This document shows, in pieces, positions 6,124-13,327 of a DNA stretch of 26,538 bases. The stretch comes from Candidatus Fibrimonadales bacterium. Lineage in GTDB: Bacteria; Fibrobacterota; Fibrobacteria; Fibrobacterales; Fibrobacteraceae. Position 1 is the first letter of the stretch; the number at the start of each line of letters is the position of its first letter. The notes under the pieces are model-generated. The model was given only the letters and a program-made list of their open reading frames with translations, was not told the DNA's origin and did not search any database. The translations under genes were made by a program, and so were the position numbers. The DNA lies in contig WRMM01000001.1 of NCBI GenBank assembly GCA_009777135.1, forward strand, positions 1 through 26,538, written 5' to 3'.

Positions 6124-8598
6124 ATGGAAAATCGGGAAAATCGGATAATCGGGGGTATCGGGGTTCAGACAATAATGGACACCAGCGGCGTTGCTTTTGG
6201 CACTAGCGGGGCGCGCGGGCTTGTTAGCGATATGACAGATGAAGTGTGCTATGCTTATACGCTTGGTTTTTTGCAGCATACATTGGAAAATGGCGGCGCT
6301 AAGAAAGCGGTTGCGTTTGGCGGGGATTTGCGGCCTAGCACTCCGCGCATAATAGCGGCTTGCATGGCGGCGGCGAAGAATTTGGGATTTGAATGTGATT
6401 ATCAGGGATTTTTGCCAAGCCCCGCGCTTGCGCTTTACAGCATAAAAAAAGGAATTACCAGCGTGATGGTGACAGGCAGCCATATACCAGACAACAGAAA
6501 CGGCATAAAATTCTGCGACTATTACGGCGAAATTACAAAAGCAGATGAAGCAAGTATTCGGGCGCAGAGCGTGGTGATTCCGGAGCGGAACGCTTTGGGT
6601 GTGGAGCATGGGGCGTGGGATATGAAAAATTCAAATGGGGAGGCTTTGAGAATTTATAAGGAATATGTTTTAGGATTATTTTCTGAGGGTTCTTTGAATG
6701 GTGTAAATATTGGATTTTATCAGCATTCCGCGGTGGGCAGGGATATTGCGGTTGAAATTTTGACAGAGCTTGGAGCCAGCGTCAAGGCTTTGGGGCGAAG
6801 CGAGAAATTTATACCTGTGGATACCGAAGCAATTCGCAAAGAGGATATTGATTTTGCAAAACAGCAATGCGCAAGCAACGATTTTTTCTGCATGATAAGC
6901 ACAGACGGCGATTCTGACAGGCCGCTTCTTTCTGATGAAAACGGGAATTGGCTCAGGGGCGATTCGCTTGGTATTTTAGCGGCAAAGGCACTTGGGATTG
7001 AGGCTATAGCAATTCCGGTCAGCTGCAATACCGCCGCAGAAAAGAGCGGTTTTTTCAAACAGGTTTTGCGAACCAGAATAGGAAGCCCCTTTGTTATTGA
7101 AGGAATAAAGGAACTGCAAGGCAAATATAAATCCGTTGCAGGCTACGAGGCAAACGGAGGTTTTTTAACCGAGAGCTTAACAACAAGAGACGCGCTCACA
7201 CCCGTTATTGCCGCCATAATAGAAAGCAAAAAACAAGGTTTAAAATTATCAGAATTTTTAGCAACATTGCCGCCGAGATACACATCAAGCGGTTTAATAA
7301 AAGAATTTCCGCCAAAATTAGCAGATAAAAAACTAGCCGATCTGCAAGAAAGCAAAGGCAGTTTCTTTAAACCTGTTTCCATAAACACCACCGATGGCTA
7401 CAGAATGGAATTCAAAAACAGCGACATAATCCATTTGCGCAAAAGCGGCAACGCCCCAGAGTTCCGTTGTTACACAGAAAGCGAAACCATGGAGCAAGCA
7501 GAAAATTTAAGCAAACAATGCGTCCAAATATTAGAGGCATGGAAAATAATGGGGTTCGTAGGGGCGTTGCCTGCAACGCCCCTACAAACCCCAACGCCAC
7601 TACAAACCCCCAAAATAACCCCAATGAATTTCAAAACATTGCAAAACAATCCCGATTTTGAAAAAATCGGAAATGAAATTCTGCAAAAAAAACAAATCGC
7701 TGCATTCCTATTAGCAGGCGGCCAAGGTTCCAGGCTGGGTTTTGAAGGTCCCAAAGGCGCATTCAAATTAGAAGCCCTAAACAAATCCATTTTCCAAATA
7801 CACGCAGAGAACCTCCATGGCAAAGATATTCCTTGGGTTATAATGACAAGCCCGCTGAATCACAAAGAAACTTTGGAGCATTTTGAGCAGGCTAATTATT
7901 TTGGTTTAAACAAAAATAAAATCAAATTCATTGAGCAAAACACCATTTGCGCAATGACCCCGAATGGCGAACCGATTTTTGACAGCGAAGGAAATTTAGT
8001 TCTGGTTCCGGATGGAAACGGCGGATGCTTCAGAGCGCTTTCTTCTAGCGGCGCATTAGCGTGGCTACAGGAACAGGGAATTGAATTTGTTTTTATGTAT
8101 GGAGTGGATAATATTTTAGCAAAGCCCTGCGACCCGATATTTATCGGTGCTTTTGCTGATTCAAAAATGCCGGCAGGCTCAAAGGTTGTTAAAAAGAAAC
8201 ATCCAGAAGAAAAAATGGGCGTGTTTGCTTTGAAAGACGGCTTGCCAACGGTTATAGAGTACAGCGAAATTCCGCAAGAAAGAAAAGCTGAATTTGATGG
8301 CGGAAACATTGTTTCGCATTTGTTTGCAATTGAGTCTCTCAAAAAACTAGAAAACGAACCTTTGCCTTGGCACTTGGCAATCAAACGTATTTGCAACGTT
8401 GAAGGCGCTTACAAATTTGAGCAATTCTTATTTGATGCTTTTCCAAAACTTGGCGCAATGTTTTTGGCAGGCGTTGAGCGAGAAAAGGAATTTGCTCCAA
8501 TAAAAAACGCAAGCGGAGAAGATTCGCCAGAAAGCGCGGTGAAACTTTTTACAGCGAAGCTTTGCAACCTACCTCATCAGCATAGCTCCCCTGCTTAA
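6124..8598 (+). CDS. Fusion: phosphohexomutase + UDP-sugar (UDP-GlcNAc type) pyrophosphorylase
   Basis: An 824-residue fusion of two consecutive enzymes of nucleotide-sugar synthesis. Residues about 18-475 are an alpha-D-phosphohexomutase: FGTSGARG (25-32), phosphoserine loop TGSHIPDN with Ser119, metal loop DGDSDRP (from 261), sugar loop GYEANGG (from 340) and phosphate-binding RKSGNAPEFR (from 439). Residues 501-824 are a eukaryote-like UDPGP-family pyrophosphorylase (PF01704): LLAGGQGSRLG (about 529), GPKG, and YGVDNILAKPCDPIF. The pair could convert hexosamine- or hexose-6-phosphate to the 1-phosphate and then to the UDP-sugar. The linker (477-500) is Pro/Thr-rich and encoded by a palindromic repeat. 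Start: GGAG lies 8 nt before Met 6124, but those first 17 codons are repeat-derived and Met 6175 (MDTSGVAFGTSG) fits the family better. The C-terminus is short relative to UAP1 enzymes and overlaps rseP by 30 nt. Confidence 0.88.
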   Translation: MENRENRIIGGIGVQTIMDTSGVAFGTSGARGLVSDMTDEVCYAYTLGFLQHTLENGGAKKAVAFGGDLRPSTPRIIAACMAAAKNLGFECDYQGFLPSPALALYSIKKGITSVMVTGSHIPDNRNGIKFCDYYGEITKADEASIRAQSVVIPERNALGVEHGAWDMKNSNGEALRIYKEYVLGLFSEGSLNGVNIGFYQHSAVGRDIAVEILTELGASVKALGRSEKFIPVDTEAIRKEDIDFAKQQCASNDFFCMISTDGDSDRPLLSDENGNWLRGDSLGILAAKALGIEAIAIPVSCNTAAEKSGFFKQVLRTRIGSPFVIEGIKELQGKYKSVAGYEANGGFLTESLTTRDALTPVIAAIIESKKQGLKLSEFLATLPPRYTSSGLIKEFPPKLADKKLADLQESKGSFFKPVSINTTDGYRMEFKNSDIIHLRKSGNAPEFRCYTESETMEQAENLSKQCVQILEAWKIMGFVGALPATPLQTPTPLQTPKITPMNFKTLQNNPDFEKIGNEILQKKQIAAFLLAGGQGSRLGFEGPKGAFKLEALNKSIFQIHAENLHGKDIPWVIMTSPLNHKETLEHFEQANYFGLNKNKIKFIEQNTICAMTPNGEPIFDSEGNLVLVPDGNGGCFRALSSSGALAWLQEQGIEFVFMYGVDNILAKPCDPIFIGAFADSKMPAGSKVVKKKHPEEKMGVFALKDGLPTVIEYSEIPQERKAEFDGGNIVSHLFAIESLKKLENEPLPWHLAIKRICNVEGAYKFEQFLFDAFPKLGAMFLAGVEREKEFAPIKNASGEDSPESAVKLFTAKLCNLPHQHSSPA
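7551..7610. repeat. Palindromic repeat forming the interdomain linker
   Basis: Arms 7551-7570 and 7573-7592 are 20 nt each with one mismatch and a 2-nt loop; the core is GTAGGGGCGTTGC / GCAACGCCCCTAC. The right-arm segment 7575-7592 is repeated directly at 7593-7610 with one mismatch. It lies in frame inside a coding sequence and encodes GFVGALPATPLQTP followed by TPLQTP. It resembles REP/MITE-like palindromes of the GTAGGGGCG...CGCCCCTAC type. Confidence 0.85.
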
Positions 8599-9912
8599 AT
8601 CCACAAAGGTTATGTAAAGGAACAGGGCTATAAAGAATGCCAATGCGCCACGCTGAATGCGGGCTTGAGTTTTTTGGGAAAGCGGCTTGCCTCTTATTTT
8701 TTCAACAAACAAAAATAAAAGAATGCCGCCATCTGTAACTGCAAGAGGCAGCAAATTCATAACGCCTAAATTTATGCTTATCAAAGCAAGCAAAAATACA
8801 GCCTTTTGCAAATTTTCTAGCCACACAAGACCTATCACCTGAACAATGCCAACAGGACCGCTCATAGCCCTCAATTTAACTTCGCCCTTAATGATGCGAT
8901 AAATGTATCTAAACACAGTGGTTCCCATAATGCAGCTCCTTTCTGCCGCCATCACAAGAGCCGTGCCAAGCGGCTGGGGAACAACCTTTAATTCATCAAA
9001 CTGGGCAAGCCCCATTTGAACCCCAATCAAATAACGCTCAATTTCTTCGTTCCAAAGCGGAGACATTGCCGCGCTTAGGGTATCAACATTTTTTTCGCTT
9101 GCCCGCAAAAACACAACTTCCACTTCTCTTCCCTCAGAAGCAGAAACAATGTCTATCATATCTTGATAATAGCCCACAATATGGCCATCCACGCTCAAAA
9201 TGGTATCGTTCTGCTTTATGCCCGCCTTGCCTGCTGGGGAATCTTCTTTAGGAGAAGAAGCCACAAAAACCCTGTGCCTTGGGTGAATGCCTGCATTGCC
9301 AATTCCCAAATTGCCAAGTTCGCGCGGAACAATCGCAACCGCTTTTCTGCCTTCTTTTGTTCCAATTTCCAAGGCAATGCTTCTGCCTATGCTAATTGCC
9401 ATTTCTTCGCGCAATTTTTCCCAGCCATTTGCCTTTTTGCCCGCAATGGTAAAGATGGTATCGCCGCTTGCAATGCCAGCTTCTTCTGCCGCAGATTCCG
9501 GTTCCACAATGCCAACAACAAGCCTATCGGAAACAGGCTCGGGATTGCCTATCATGTAAATTCCGGTGAGCAGAAAAAAAGCGAAAATTATATTGAATGC
9601 AGGACCGGCAATGGCTATCAAAGCCCGTTTCCAAATAGCTTGCACATGAAAGTCGTCTGGTCTGTTTTGGCGTATCTGCTCTGGGTCTTCGCCTGCCATG
9701 GCTACATAGCCGCCAAAAGGAATTGCGGATATGCAGTAGGTGGTTCCGTTTCTGGTTATTTTCAAAAGTTTTTTTCCAAATCCTATTGAAAAAGTCAAAA
9801 CCCGAACTTTGCAAAACTTAGCCGCCAAAAAGTGCCCAAGCTCATGCACAAAAACAAGCAAGCTCAAACCAAGCAAACCTAAAATTATTTGAAATATCCA
9901 GTAGATGCTCAT
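8569..9912 (-). CDS. rseP: RIP metalloprotease RseP (site-2 protease)
   Basis: Inner-membrane zinc protease that cleaves membrane-bound substrates such as anti-sigma factors after an initial periplasmic cut, linking envelope stress to gene expression. The 447 residues match the family length (about 450). The first membrane helix carries the zinc-binding HELGH at 23-27. Two periplasmic PDZ domains follow at about 110-195 and 200-275 (ESAAEEAGIASGDTI and KAGIKQNDTILSVDG are their binding-loop regions). The third metal-ligand motif is NLLPLAVTDGG (386-396), slightly divergent from the usual NLLPxPxLDGG, with Thr in place of Leu before the Asp. The final helix follows. dxr and cdsA, often adjacent elsewhere, are not here. 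The start is the only good Met; no Shine-Dalgarno sequence is seen. Confidence 0.93.
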   Translation of the reverse strand: MSIYWIFQIILGLLGLSLLVFVHELGHFLAAKFCKVRVLTFSIGFGKKLLKITRNGTTYCISAIPFGGYVAMAGEDPEQIRQNRPDDFHVQAIWKRALIAIAGPAFNIIFAFFLLTGIYMIGNPEPVSDRLVVGIVEPESAAEEAGIASGDTIFTIAGKKANGWEKLREEMAISIGRSIALEIGTKEGRKAVAIVPRELGNLGIGNAGIHPRHRVFVASSPKEDSPAGKAGIKQNDTILSVDGHIVGYYQDMIDIVSASEGREVEVVFLRASEKNVDTLSAAMSPLWNEEIERYLIGVQMGLAQFDELKVVPQPLGTALVMAAERSCIMGTTVFRYIYRIIKGEVKLRAMSGPVGIVQVIGLVWLENLQKAVFLLALISINLGVMNLLPLAVTDGGILLFLFVEKIRGKPLSQKTQARIQRGALAFFIALFLYITFVDLSRGAMLMR

Positions 9913-9918
9913 ATTTTA

Positions 9919-10083
9919 GTTGAGAGTTGGGAGTTGGGAGTTGGGAGTTGGGAGTTGAGAGTTGAGAGTTGAGAGTTGATGCAGAATTAAAAGTTTTAGT
10001 TTAAATGAAGTTGAAGCGAGGGGGAGACCTACCCCTGCAAAACAAATATTATAATTCTCAACTCTCAACTCTCAACTCTCAAC
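9919..10083. repeat. Inverted pair of heptamer arrays (GTTGRGA)8 / (TCTCAAC)4 with core
   Basis: Eight consecutive GTTGAGA/GTTGGGA units at 9919-9974, and four perfect TCTCAAC units (the reverse complement of GTTGAGA) at 10056-10083, ending on the first base of the nfnA-like stop codon. The 81-nt core between them holds a small AGGGG/CCCCT hairpin (about 10019-10036) and an AT-rich ATTATAAT. The arrays could fold into a long imperfect hairpin. The whole spacer between rseP and the flavoprotein gene is occupied by this element. Confidence 0.85.
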
Positions 10084-10922
10084 TAGTTATTGCTTTTGCA
10101 CTTGCAATTTAACGCTTTTTCTTTAGCGACAATTTCTTGCTGCTTGTAAGTTCCCATTCTTTTTAGCACGTTGTTCCAGTCTACCAAGTGGGCGTCAAAT
10201 TCGGGGCCGTCAACGCAGGCGAATTTTACCGTGTCTCCTACGGTGACTCTGCAGCAGCCGCACATGCCGGTGCCATCTACCATGGTGCTGTTAAGGCTTG
10301 CGAAGGTTTTTATGCCGTAGGGTCTGGTTGTTTCTGCGCAGAATTTCATCATTATCGGGGGACCTATGGCTATGGCGTAGCCAGGCTTGCTTTCGCAAAG
10401 TTCTTTTAGAGGCTCGGTTACCAGGCATTTGCGCCCGTAAGAGCCATCGTCTGTGCAAACGATAAATTCATCGGAAACGCTTTTTAGCTCTTTTTCCATG
10501 ATTACCAAGTCGTGCCGCCTTGCGCCTAAAATAACGGTTACTTTGTTGCCGGCTTTTTTAAGAGCTTGCGCTATAGGGTACATGGGCGCTGCGCCAATGC
10601 CTCCGCAAACGCAAACCGCATGGCCAAAGTTTTCAATGTGAGTGGGCGAGCCTAGGGGACCGGTTAAAACGGGAATATCGTCTCCAAGCTTAAATTTGGC
10701 TAAATCTATGGTGCTTTTGCCAATTGTTTGAAAAACTAGGTCTATTGTTCCCTTTTCTTTGTTTGCATCGGCTATGGTAAGCGGGATTCTTTCTCCTGTT
10801 TCCAAGTCTGTCTGCAAAATTATAAACTGCCCCGCCTGCCTTTCTTCTGCTATAAGCGGCGCTTCTACCACAAATTTATACACATCGCTAGAAAACTGCT
10901 CTATTTCCAAAATTTTCGCCAT
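10083..10922 (-). CDS. Sulfide dehydrogenase / NfnA-like FAD/NAD-binding iron-sulfur subunit
   Basis: A 279-residue member of the PyrK/NfnA/sulfide-dehydrogenase-beta group, which binds FAD, NAD(P) and a 2Fe-2S cluster and passes electrons between NAD(P)H and ferredoxin or a partner subunit. Visible motifs: RIPLTIAD (FAD binding, about residue 44), GGIGAAPMYP (NAD(P)-binding loop, about 110), IAIGPPIMMKF, and the cluster region MCGCCRVTVGD...FACVDGPEFD (Cys ligands about 219-235). The C-terminus is Lys/Cys-rich. In NfnAB enzymes the partner is a GltD/NfnB-like flavoprotein, usually adjacent or fused; none is next to it here, so the partner must be elsewhere or the role differs. The start is supported by a TATATT element ending 6 nt before the ATG. 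Confidence 0.88.
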   Translation of the reverse strand: MAKILEIEQFSSDVYKFVVEAPLIAEERQAGQFIILQTDLETGERIPLTIADANKEKGTIDLVFQTIGKSTIDLAKFKLGDDIPVLTGPLGSPTHIENFGHAVCVCGGIGAAPMYPIAQALKKAGNKVTVILGARRHDLVIMEKELKSVSDEFIVCTDDGSYGRKCLVTEPLKELCESKPGYAIAIGPPIMMKFCAETTRPYGIKTFASLNSTMVDGTGMCGCCRVTVGDTVKFACVDGPEFDAHLVDWNNVLKRMGTYKQQEIVAKEKALNCKCKSNN

Positions 10923-10928
10923 GAAACG

Positions 10929-10935
10929 AATATAG
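10929..10935 (-). promoter_or_regulatory. CTATATT -10 element of the NfnA-like gene
   Basis: On the minus strand ACTATATTC has its hexamer end 6 nt before the ATG at 10922, the same spacing as at 741-754. A leaderless transcript is expected. Confidence 0.55.
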
Positions 10936-10963
10936 TAATCGCTGATTAAGTCGCTTTGGGTTT

Positions 10964-11056
10964 GGGGTATGGGGTATAGGGTATGGGGAATTTCACAAAA
11001 AACGGCTTATATTCGCTAAAAACGGCATATTTTTGCATTGCCCATACCCCATACCC
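10964..11056. repeat. Inverted pair of GGGTATG-type heptamer arrays with core
   Basis: Left side GGGGTAT, GGGGTAT, AGGGTAT, GGGG at 10964-10988; right side CCCATAC, CCCATAC, CC at 11041-11056. The core (10989-11040) contains two near-copies of AAAAACGGC followed by TTATA or ATATT. The stretch GGGTATGGGGAATTTCAC with a following A-run recurs with one change at 17328-17350, so this is a dispersed repeat. It fills the spacer between the NfnA-like gene promoter and the aroD end. Confidence 0.75.
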
Positions 11057-11080
11057 AAGCATTGAGTTAATCATTGCTTA

Positions 11081-11767
11081 CTATATCAAATCCTCAATTT
11101 TCATTTGCCCAGGCGCTAAAGCGGGACCTATTGAGGCGTAGGTTAAATTTGCGCCCTCTTTTAGCGAGCGAATGCGGCTTTCTTTTCCATGCTCGCCCAT
11201 TGCGAAAGCGGAGAAAAGTTCAAATTTTTTGCCGTATTTTTTTGCGAAATCGTATAAGGGCTGAATATCGTTTTTTGAATGCGCCATTGCCGCTACTTTG
11301 CAGCCTTGCGTTTTTAATTCAAGGCATTCCTCGGCAAAATCGCTTAGCTCCTGTTCACTGGGAATTCTGTTAAACAAATGCCATGAGCATATAATTTTTT
11401 TGCCGATTTTTTTTGCCAAAGAAAAATCCTCGCCTCGCTCAATGTCTATCCAGTCCAAGTCTTTGCCGGCAAATAAAGCCATACGTTCAGCGGCTCTGCT
11501 GTCTTTGAATGCGCCGCCATCCTTTTCTAAGCGAATTGTGCCAAGCCTTAGAGCTTTTGGGTTAAGCTTGGAAACTTTTTGCGAAACCTTGTTCCATTCG
11601 GCAATGTCTTTGAACAAATCATAGCGAATTTCCAAAATCCCGCACTTTTTAATGGCTGCTGCTTCTGCCCCAGCGCTGTTTGCAAGAGCATTTCGCAAAA
11701 CTTCAGGACTAATTAATCCTGCTATAAAATATACTATATTCTTTTTTGTGGCAAATCCCTTAGGCAT
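11081..11767 (-). CDS. aroD: Type I 3-dehydroquinate dehydratase
   Basis: Third step of the shikimate pathway: dehydration of 3-dehydroquinate to 3-dehydroshikimate through a Schiff base. From Met 11767 the protein has 228 residues (family about 220-250). Motifs in order: EIRYDLF, LGTIRLEKDGG, DWIDIE, ICSWHLF, the Schiff-base lysine region KVAAMAHSKND, MGEHGKESRI and TYASIGPALAPGQM, all matching the class I aldolase-type enzyme. The frame stays open to Met 11806; the extra 13 residues look non-homologous, and AGAAG lies just upstream of 11767. A TATTTT box at 11811-11816 (minus strand) could drive it. Either start makes its 5' end overlap the divergent TPR gene. Confidence 0.9.
   Translation of the reverse strand: MPKGFATKKNIVYFIAGLISPEVLRNALANSAGAEAAAIKKCGILEIRYDLFKDIAEWNKVSQKVSKLNPKALRLGTIRLEKDGGAFKDSRAAERMALFAGKDLDWIDIERGEDFSLAKKIGKKIICSWHLFNRIPSEQELSDFAEECLELKTQGCKVAAMAHSKNDIQPLYDFAKKYGKKFELFSAFAMGEHGKESRIRSLKEGANLTYASIGPALAPGQMKIEDLI
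11734..11740 (+). promoter_or_regulatory. CTATATT -10 element of the TPR-HU operon
   Basis: ACTATATTC lies inside the longest open frame of the TPR gene and ends 7 nt before a GTG at 11748. This argues for a leaderless GTG start and against the upstream ATG at 11652. Confidence 0.5.
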
Positions 11768-13034
11768 ATTCTTCTCGCGGCTTGCTCTTGAAGACAAGCG
11801 GTTCATAAAGAAAATAGGAATTTCTTTAATTGTTTTGCTTGTTTTGAGCGCTTTGGGCTGGTATATTTACATGAATTTTGCGACAGAGCGGGCAGAAAAG
11901 CAAGTATTAGGGCAAAATCAGTTTGATTTTTTGGATTTGGCAAGTTTTGATACGGTGCATGTTCCAGAAATCCAAGGTTTTGAGGAACCGTCTTTTGACA
12001 CTGCGCAAAAAACAGAAGATATCCCTATTGGCAGTTTTGATGAGCAAGCGCATTTGCAGTTAATGAGGCAAAACGCAAATCAATACAATTATAAAGCGGC
12101 GCACAGCCATGGAGCTAGAATTGCAAGCTTTCTTCTTGCAGATTCGGAGCGCAGAGCAGAGTGGGGCCGTATTTTGCTAGAGTCTGGCAGGCCTAGAGAA
12201 GCGGCTTCTGTTTTGCAGAGGATAGTCGAAGAAGATGTCGTTAAAACTGAGATTGCCATAGATATGGCCTTTGCCATGCTGCGTTCTGGCAATGCGGATG
12301 GCGCAATAGAGTTTTTGGATGAGAAAATCAAAAACAGCAATGATATGGACTTGATTGCCGCAAAAGCGGCAATTATCGGGGAGCATCCAGATGCAAAAAG
12401 ACGTTCTGCCGCAGAGTCGCTTTTTTTAAGAAGCGCAAGGAGCAATTCGCCAAATGCAAATTATTGGTACGGCAGATTTTTAATGGAGCGAGGCGATTAT
12501 AAAAACTCCAAAACTTATTTAGAGCGAGCAATCAAGGCAAAGCCAAACGAGCCTCGCTACATAGCAAGGCTTGGCATGGCGGAGTTTTATTTAAAGCGCG
12601 ATTCAAACGCCGAGGCTCTTTACAGAAAGGCTTTGGGGATAAACCCTTATGACCATAACACATGGTTTAATTTGGGGGAGCTTTACTTAAGCTTGGCAAA
12701 TGAGAGCGCTCGCCCTCAAGACATTAGGCAAAGAACTCACAGAGCTTTGGAAGCCTACATGAAATCCGTAAATATTGATTCTCTGCATCCAAGAGCGAAT
12801 TACCGCATTGGCATTATATTAAATGGCAACGCTCAGCACAAAGAAGCTATTAATCATTTGAATATCGCTTTGGAAAAAATGCCAGGAGACATCCCTGTGA
12901 TGCAGCAATTAAGCTCCGCTCACATAAAAATCGGCGATACAGCAACATCGGTTAATTATTTAAATACTATTTTGCAGTTAGACCCGTTTAATAGAATAGC
13001 GGCAAGTGAACTTAACAGGATTAGAGGATTATGA
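11748..13034 (+). CDS. Membrane-anchored tetratricopeptide repeat protein
   Basis: A predicted protein with one N-terminal membrane helix (about residues 25-45, IGISLIVLLVLSALGWYIYM) preceded by Lys/Arg residues, followed by a large soluble part made mostly of TPR helices. Clear TPR-like units include the segments around YWYGRFLMERGDYKNSKTYL, PRYIARLGMAEFYLKRDSNA, HNTWFNLGELYLSLANES and PRANYRIGIILNGNAQHKEA, with the typical W/G/Y...A...P spacing; further degenerate units lie before them. TPR proteins are scaffolds, so no specific role can be assigned. The start at GTG 11748 is chosen for its -10 element; the ATG at 11652 would add 32 residues that read antisense through aroD. Its TGA overlaps the ATG of the HU-like gene (ATGA), indicating translational coupling. 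Confidence 0.78.
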   Translation: MANPLGIFFSRLALEDKRFIKKIGISLIVLLVLSALGWYIYMNFATERAEKQVLGQNQFDFLDLASFDTVHVPEIQGFEEPSFDTAQKTEDIPIGSFDEQAHLQLMRQNANQYNYKAAHSHGARIASFLLADSERRAEWGRILLESGRPREAASVLQRIVEEDVVKTEIAIDMAFAMLRSGNADGAIEFLDEKIKNSNDMDLIAAKAAIIGEHPDAKRRSAAESLFLRSARSNSPNANYWYGRFLMERGDYKNSKTYLERAIKAKPNEPRYIARLGMAEFYLKRDSNAEALYRKALGINPYDHNTWFNLGELYLSLANESARPQDIRQRTHRALEAYMKSVNIDSLHPRANYRIGIILNGNAQHKEAINHLNIALEKMPGDIPVMQQLSSAHIKIGDTATSVNYLNTILQLDPFNRIAASELNRIRGL

Positions 13035-13327
13035 AAGGCGCAAGCAACATTACAAAAAAAGATCTGGTAAATGAGATTTCTTCAAGAACTGGTTTGCCGC
13101 AGGTGGAAACAAAAAAAATCGTAGAATGCTTTTTGGATTCAGTGGCTCGTTCTTTGAAAGGCGGGAACAACATTGAAATCCGCGGCTTTGGCCGTTTCAA
13201 AATTCGCAGCAGAAACGGCTACAAGGCACGCAATCCTCGCACCGGCGAACCTATAGAGGTGGAAGCCGGCAAAAAACCGGTTTTTGAACCGAGCAGGGAA
13301 CTGAGGAAGGTATTGAATGTTGGCTAA
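13031..13327 (+). CDS. HU/IHF family nucleoid DNA-binding protein
   Basis: A 98-residue histone-like protein. The N-terminal helices (TKKDLVNEISSRTGLPQVETKKIV) form the dimer body, GGNNIEIRGFGRFKIRSR is the beta-sheet core, and RNPRTGEPIEVEAGKKPVF supplies the DNA-inserting arm with the conserved Pro (RNPRTGE) that kinks DNA. Helix 3 closes with EPSRELRKVL. The sequence is closer to IHF-beta/HU hybrids than to one clear subgroup, so no symbol is given. Its ATG overlaps the stop of the TPR gene by 4 nt (ATGA), so translation is coupled. Its TAA interlocks with the TAG of the convergent panC. Confidence 0.93.
   Translation: MKGASNITKKDLVNEISSRTGLPQVETKKIVECFLDSVARSLKGGNNIEIRGFGRFKIRSRNGYKARNPRTGEPIEVEAGKKPVFEPSRELRKVLNVG

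Noticed and set aside
9919..10083. CRISPR array
   Set aside because: Units are only 7 nt, directly abutting, without spacers, and no cas genes are present.
11652..11747. ATG at 11652 as the TPR gene start
   Set aside because: The added residues are antisense to conserved aroD sequence, and the promoter box at 11734-11740 lies downstream of it.
13324..13327. Interlocked stop codons of the HU-like gene and panC as a special feature
   Set aside because: Short convergent overlaps occur at several places in this compact region and need no special explanation.
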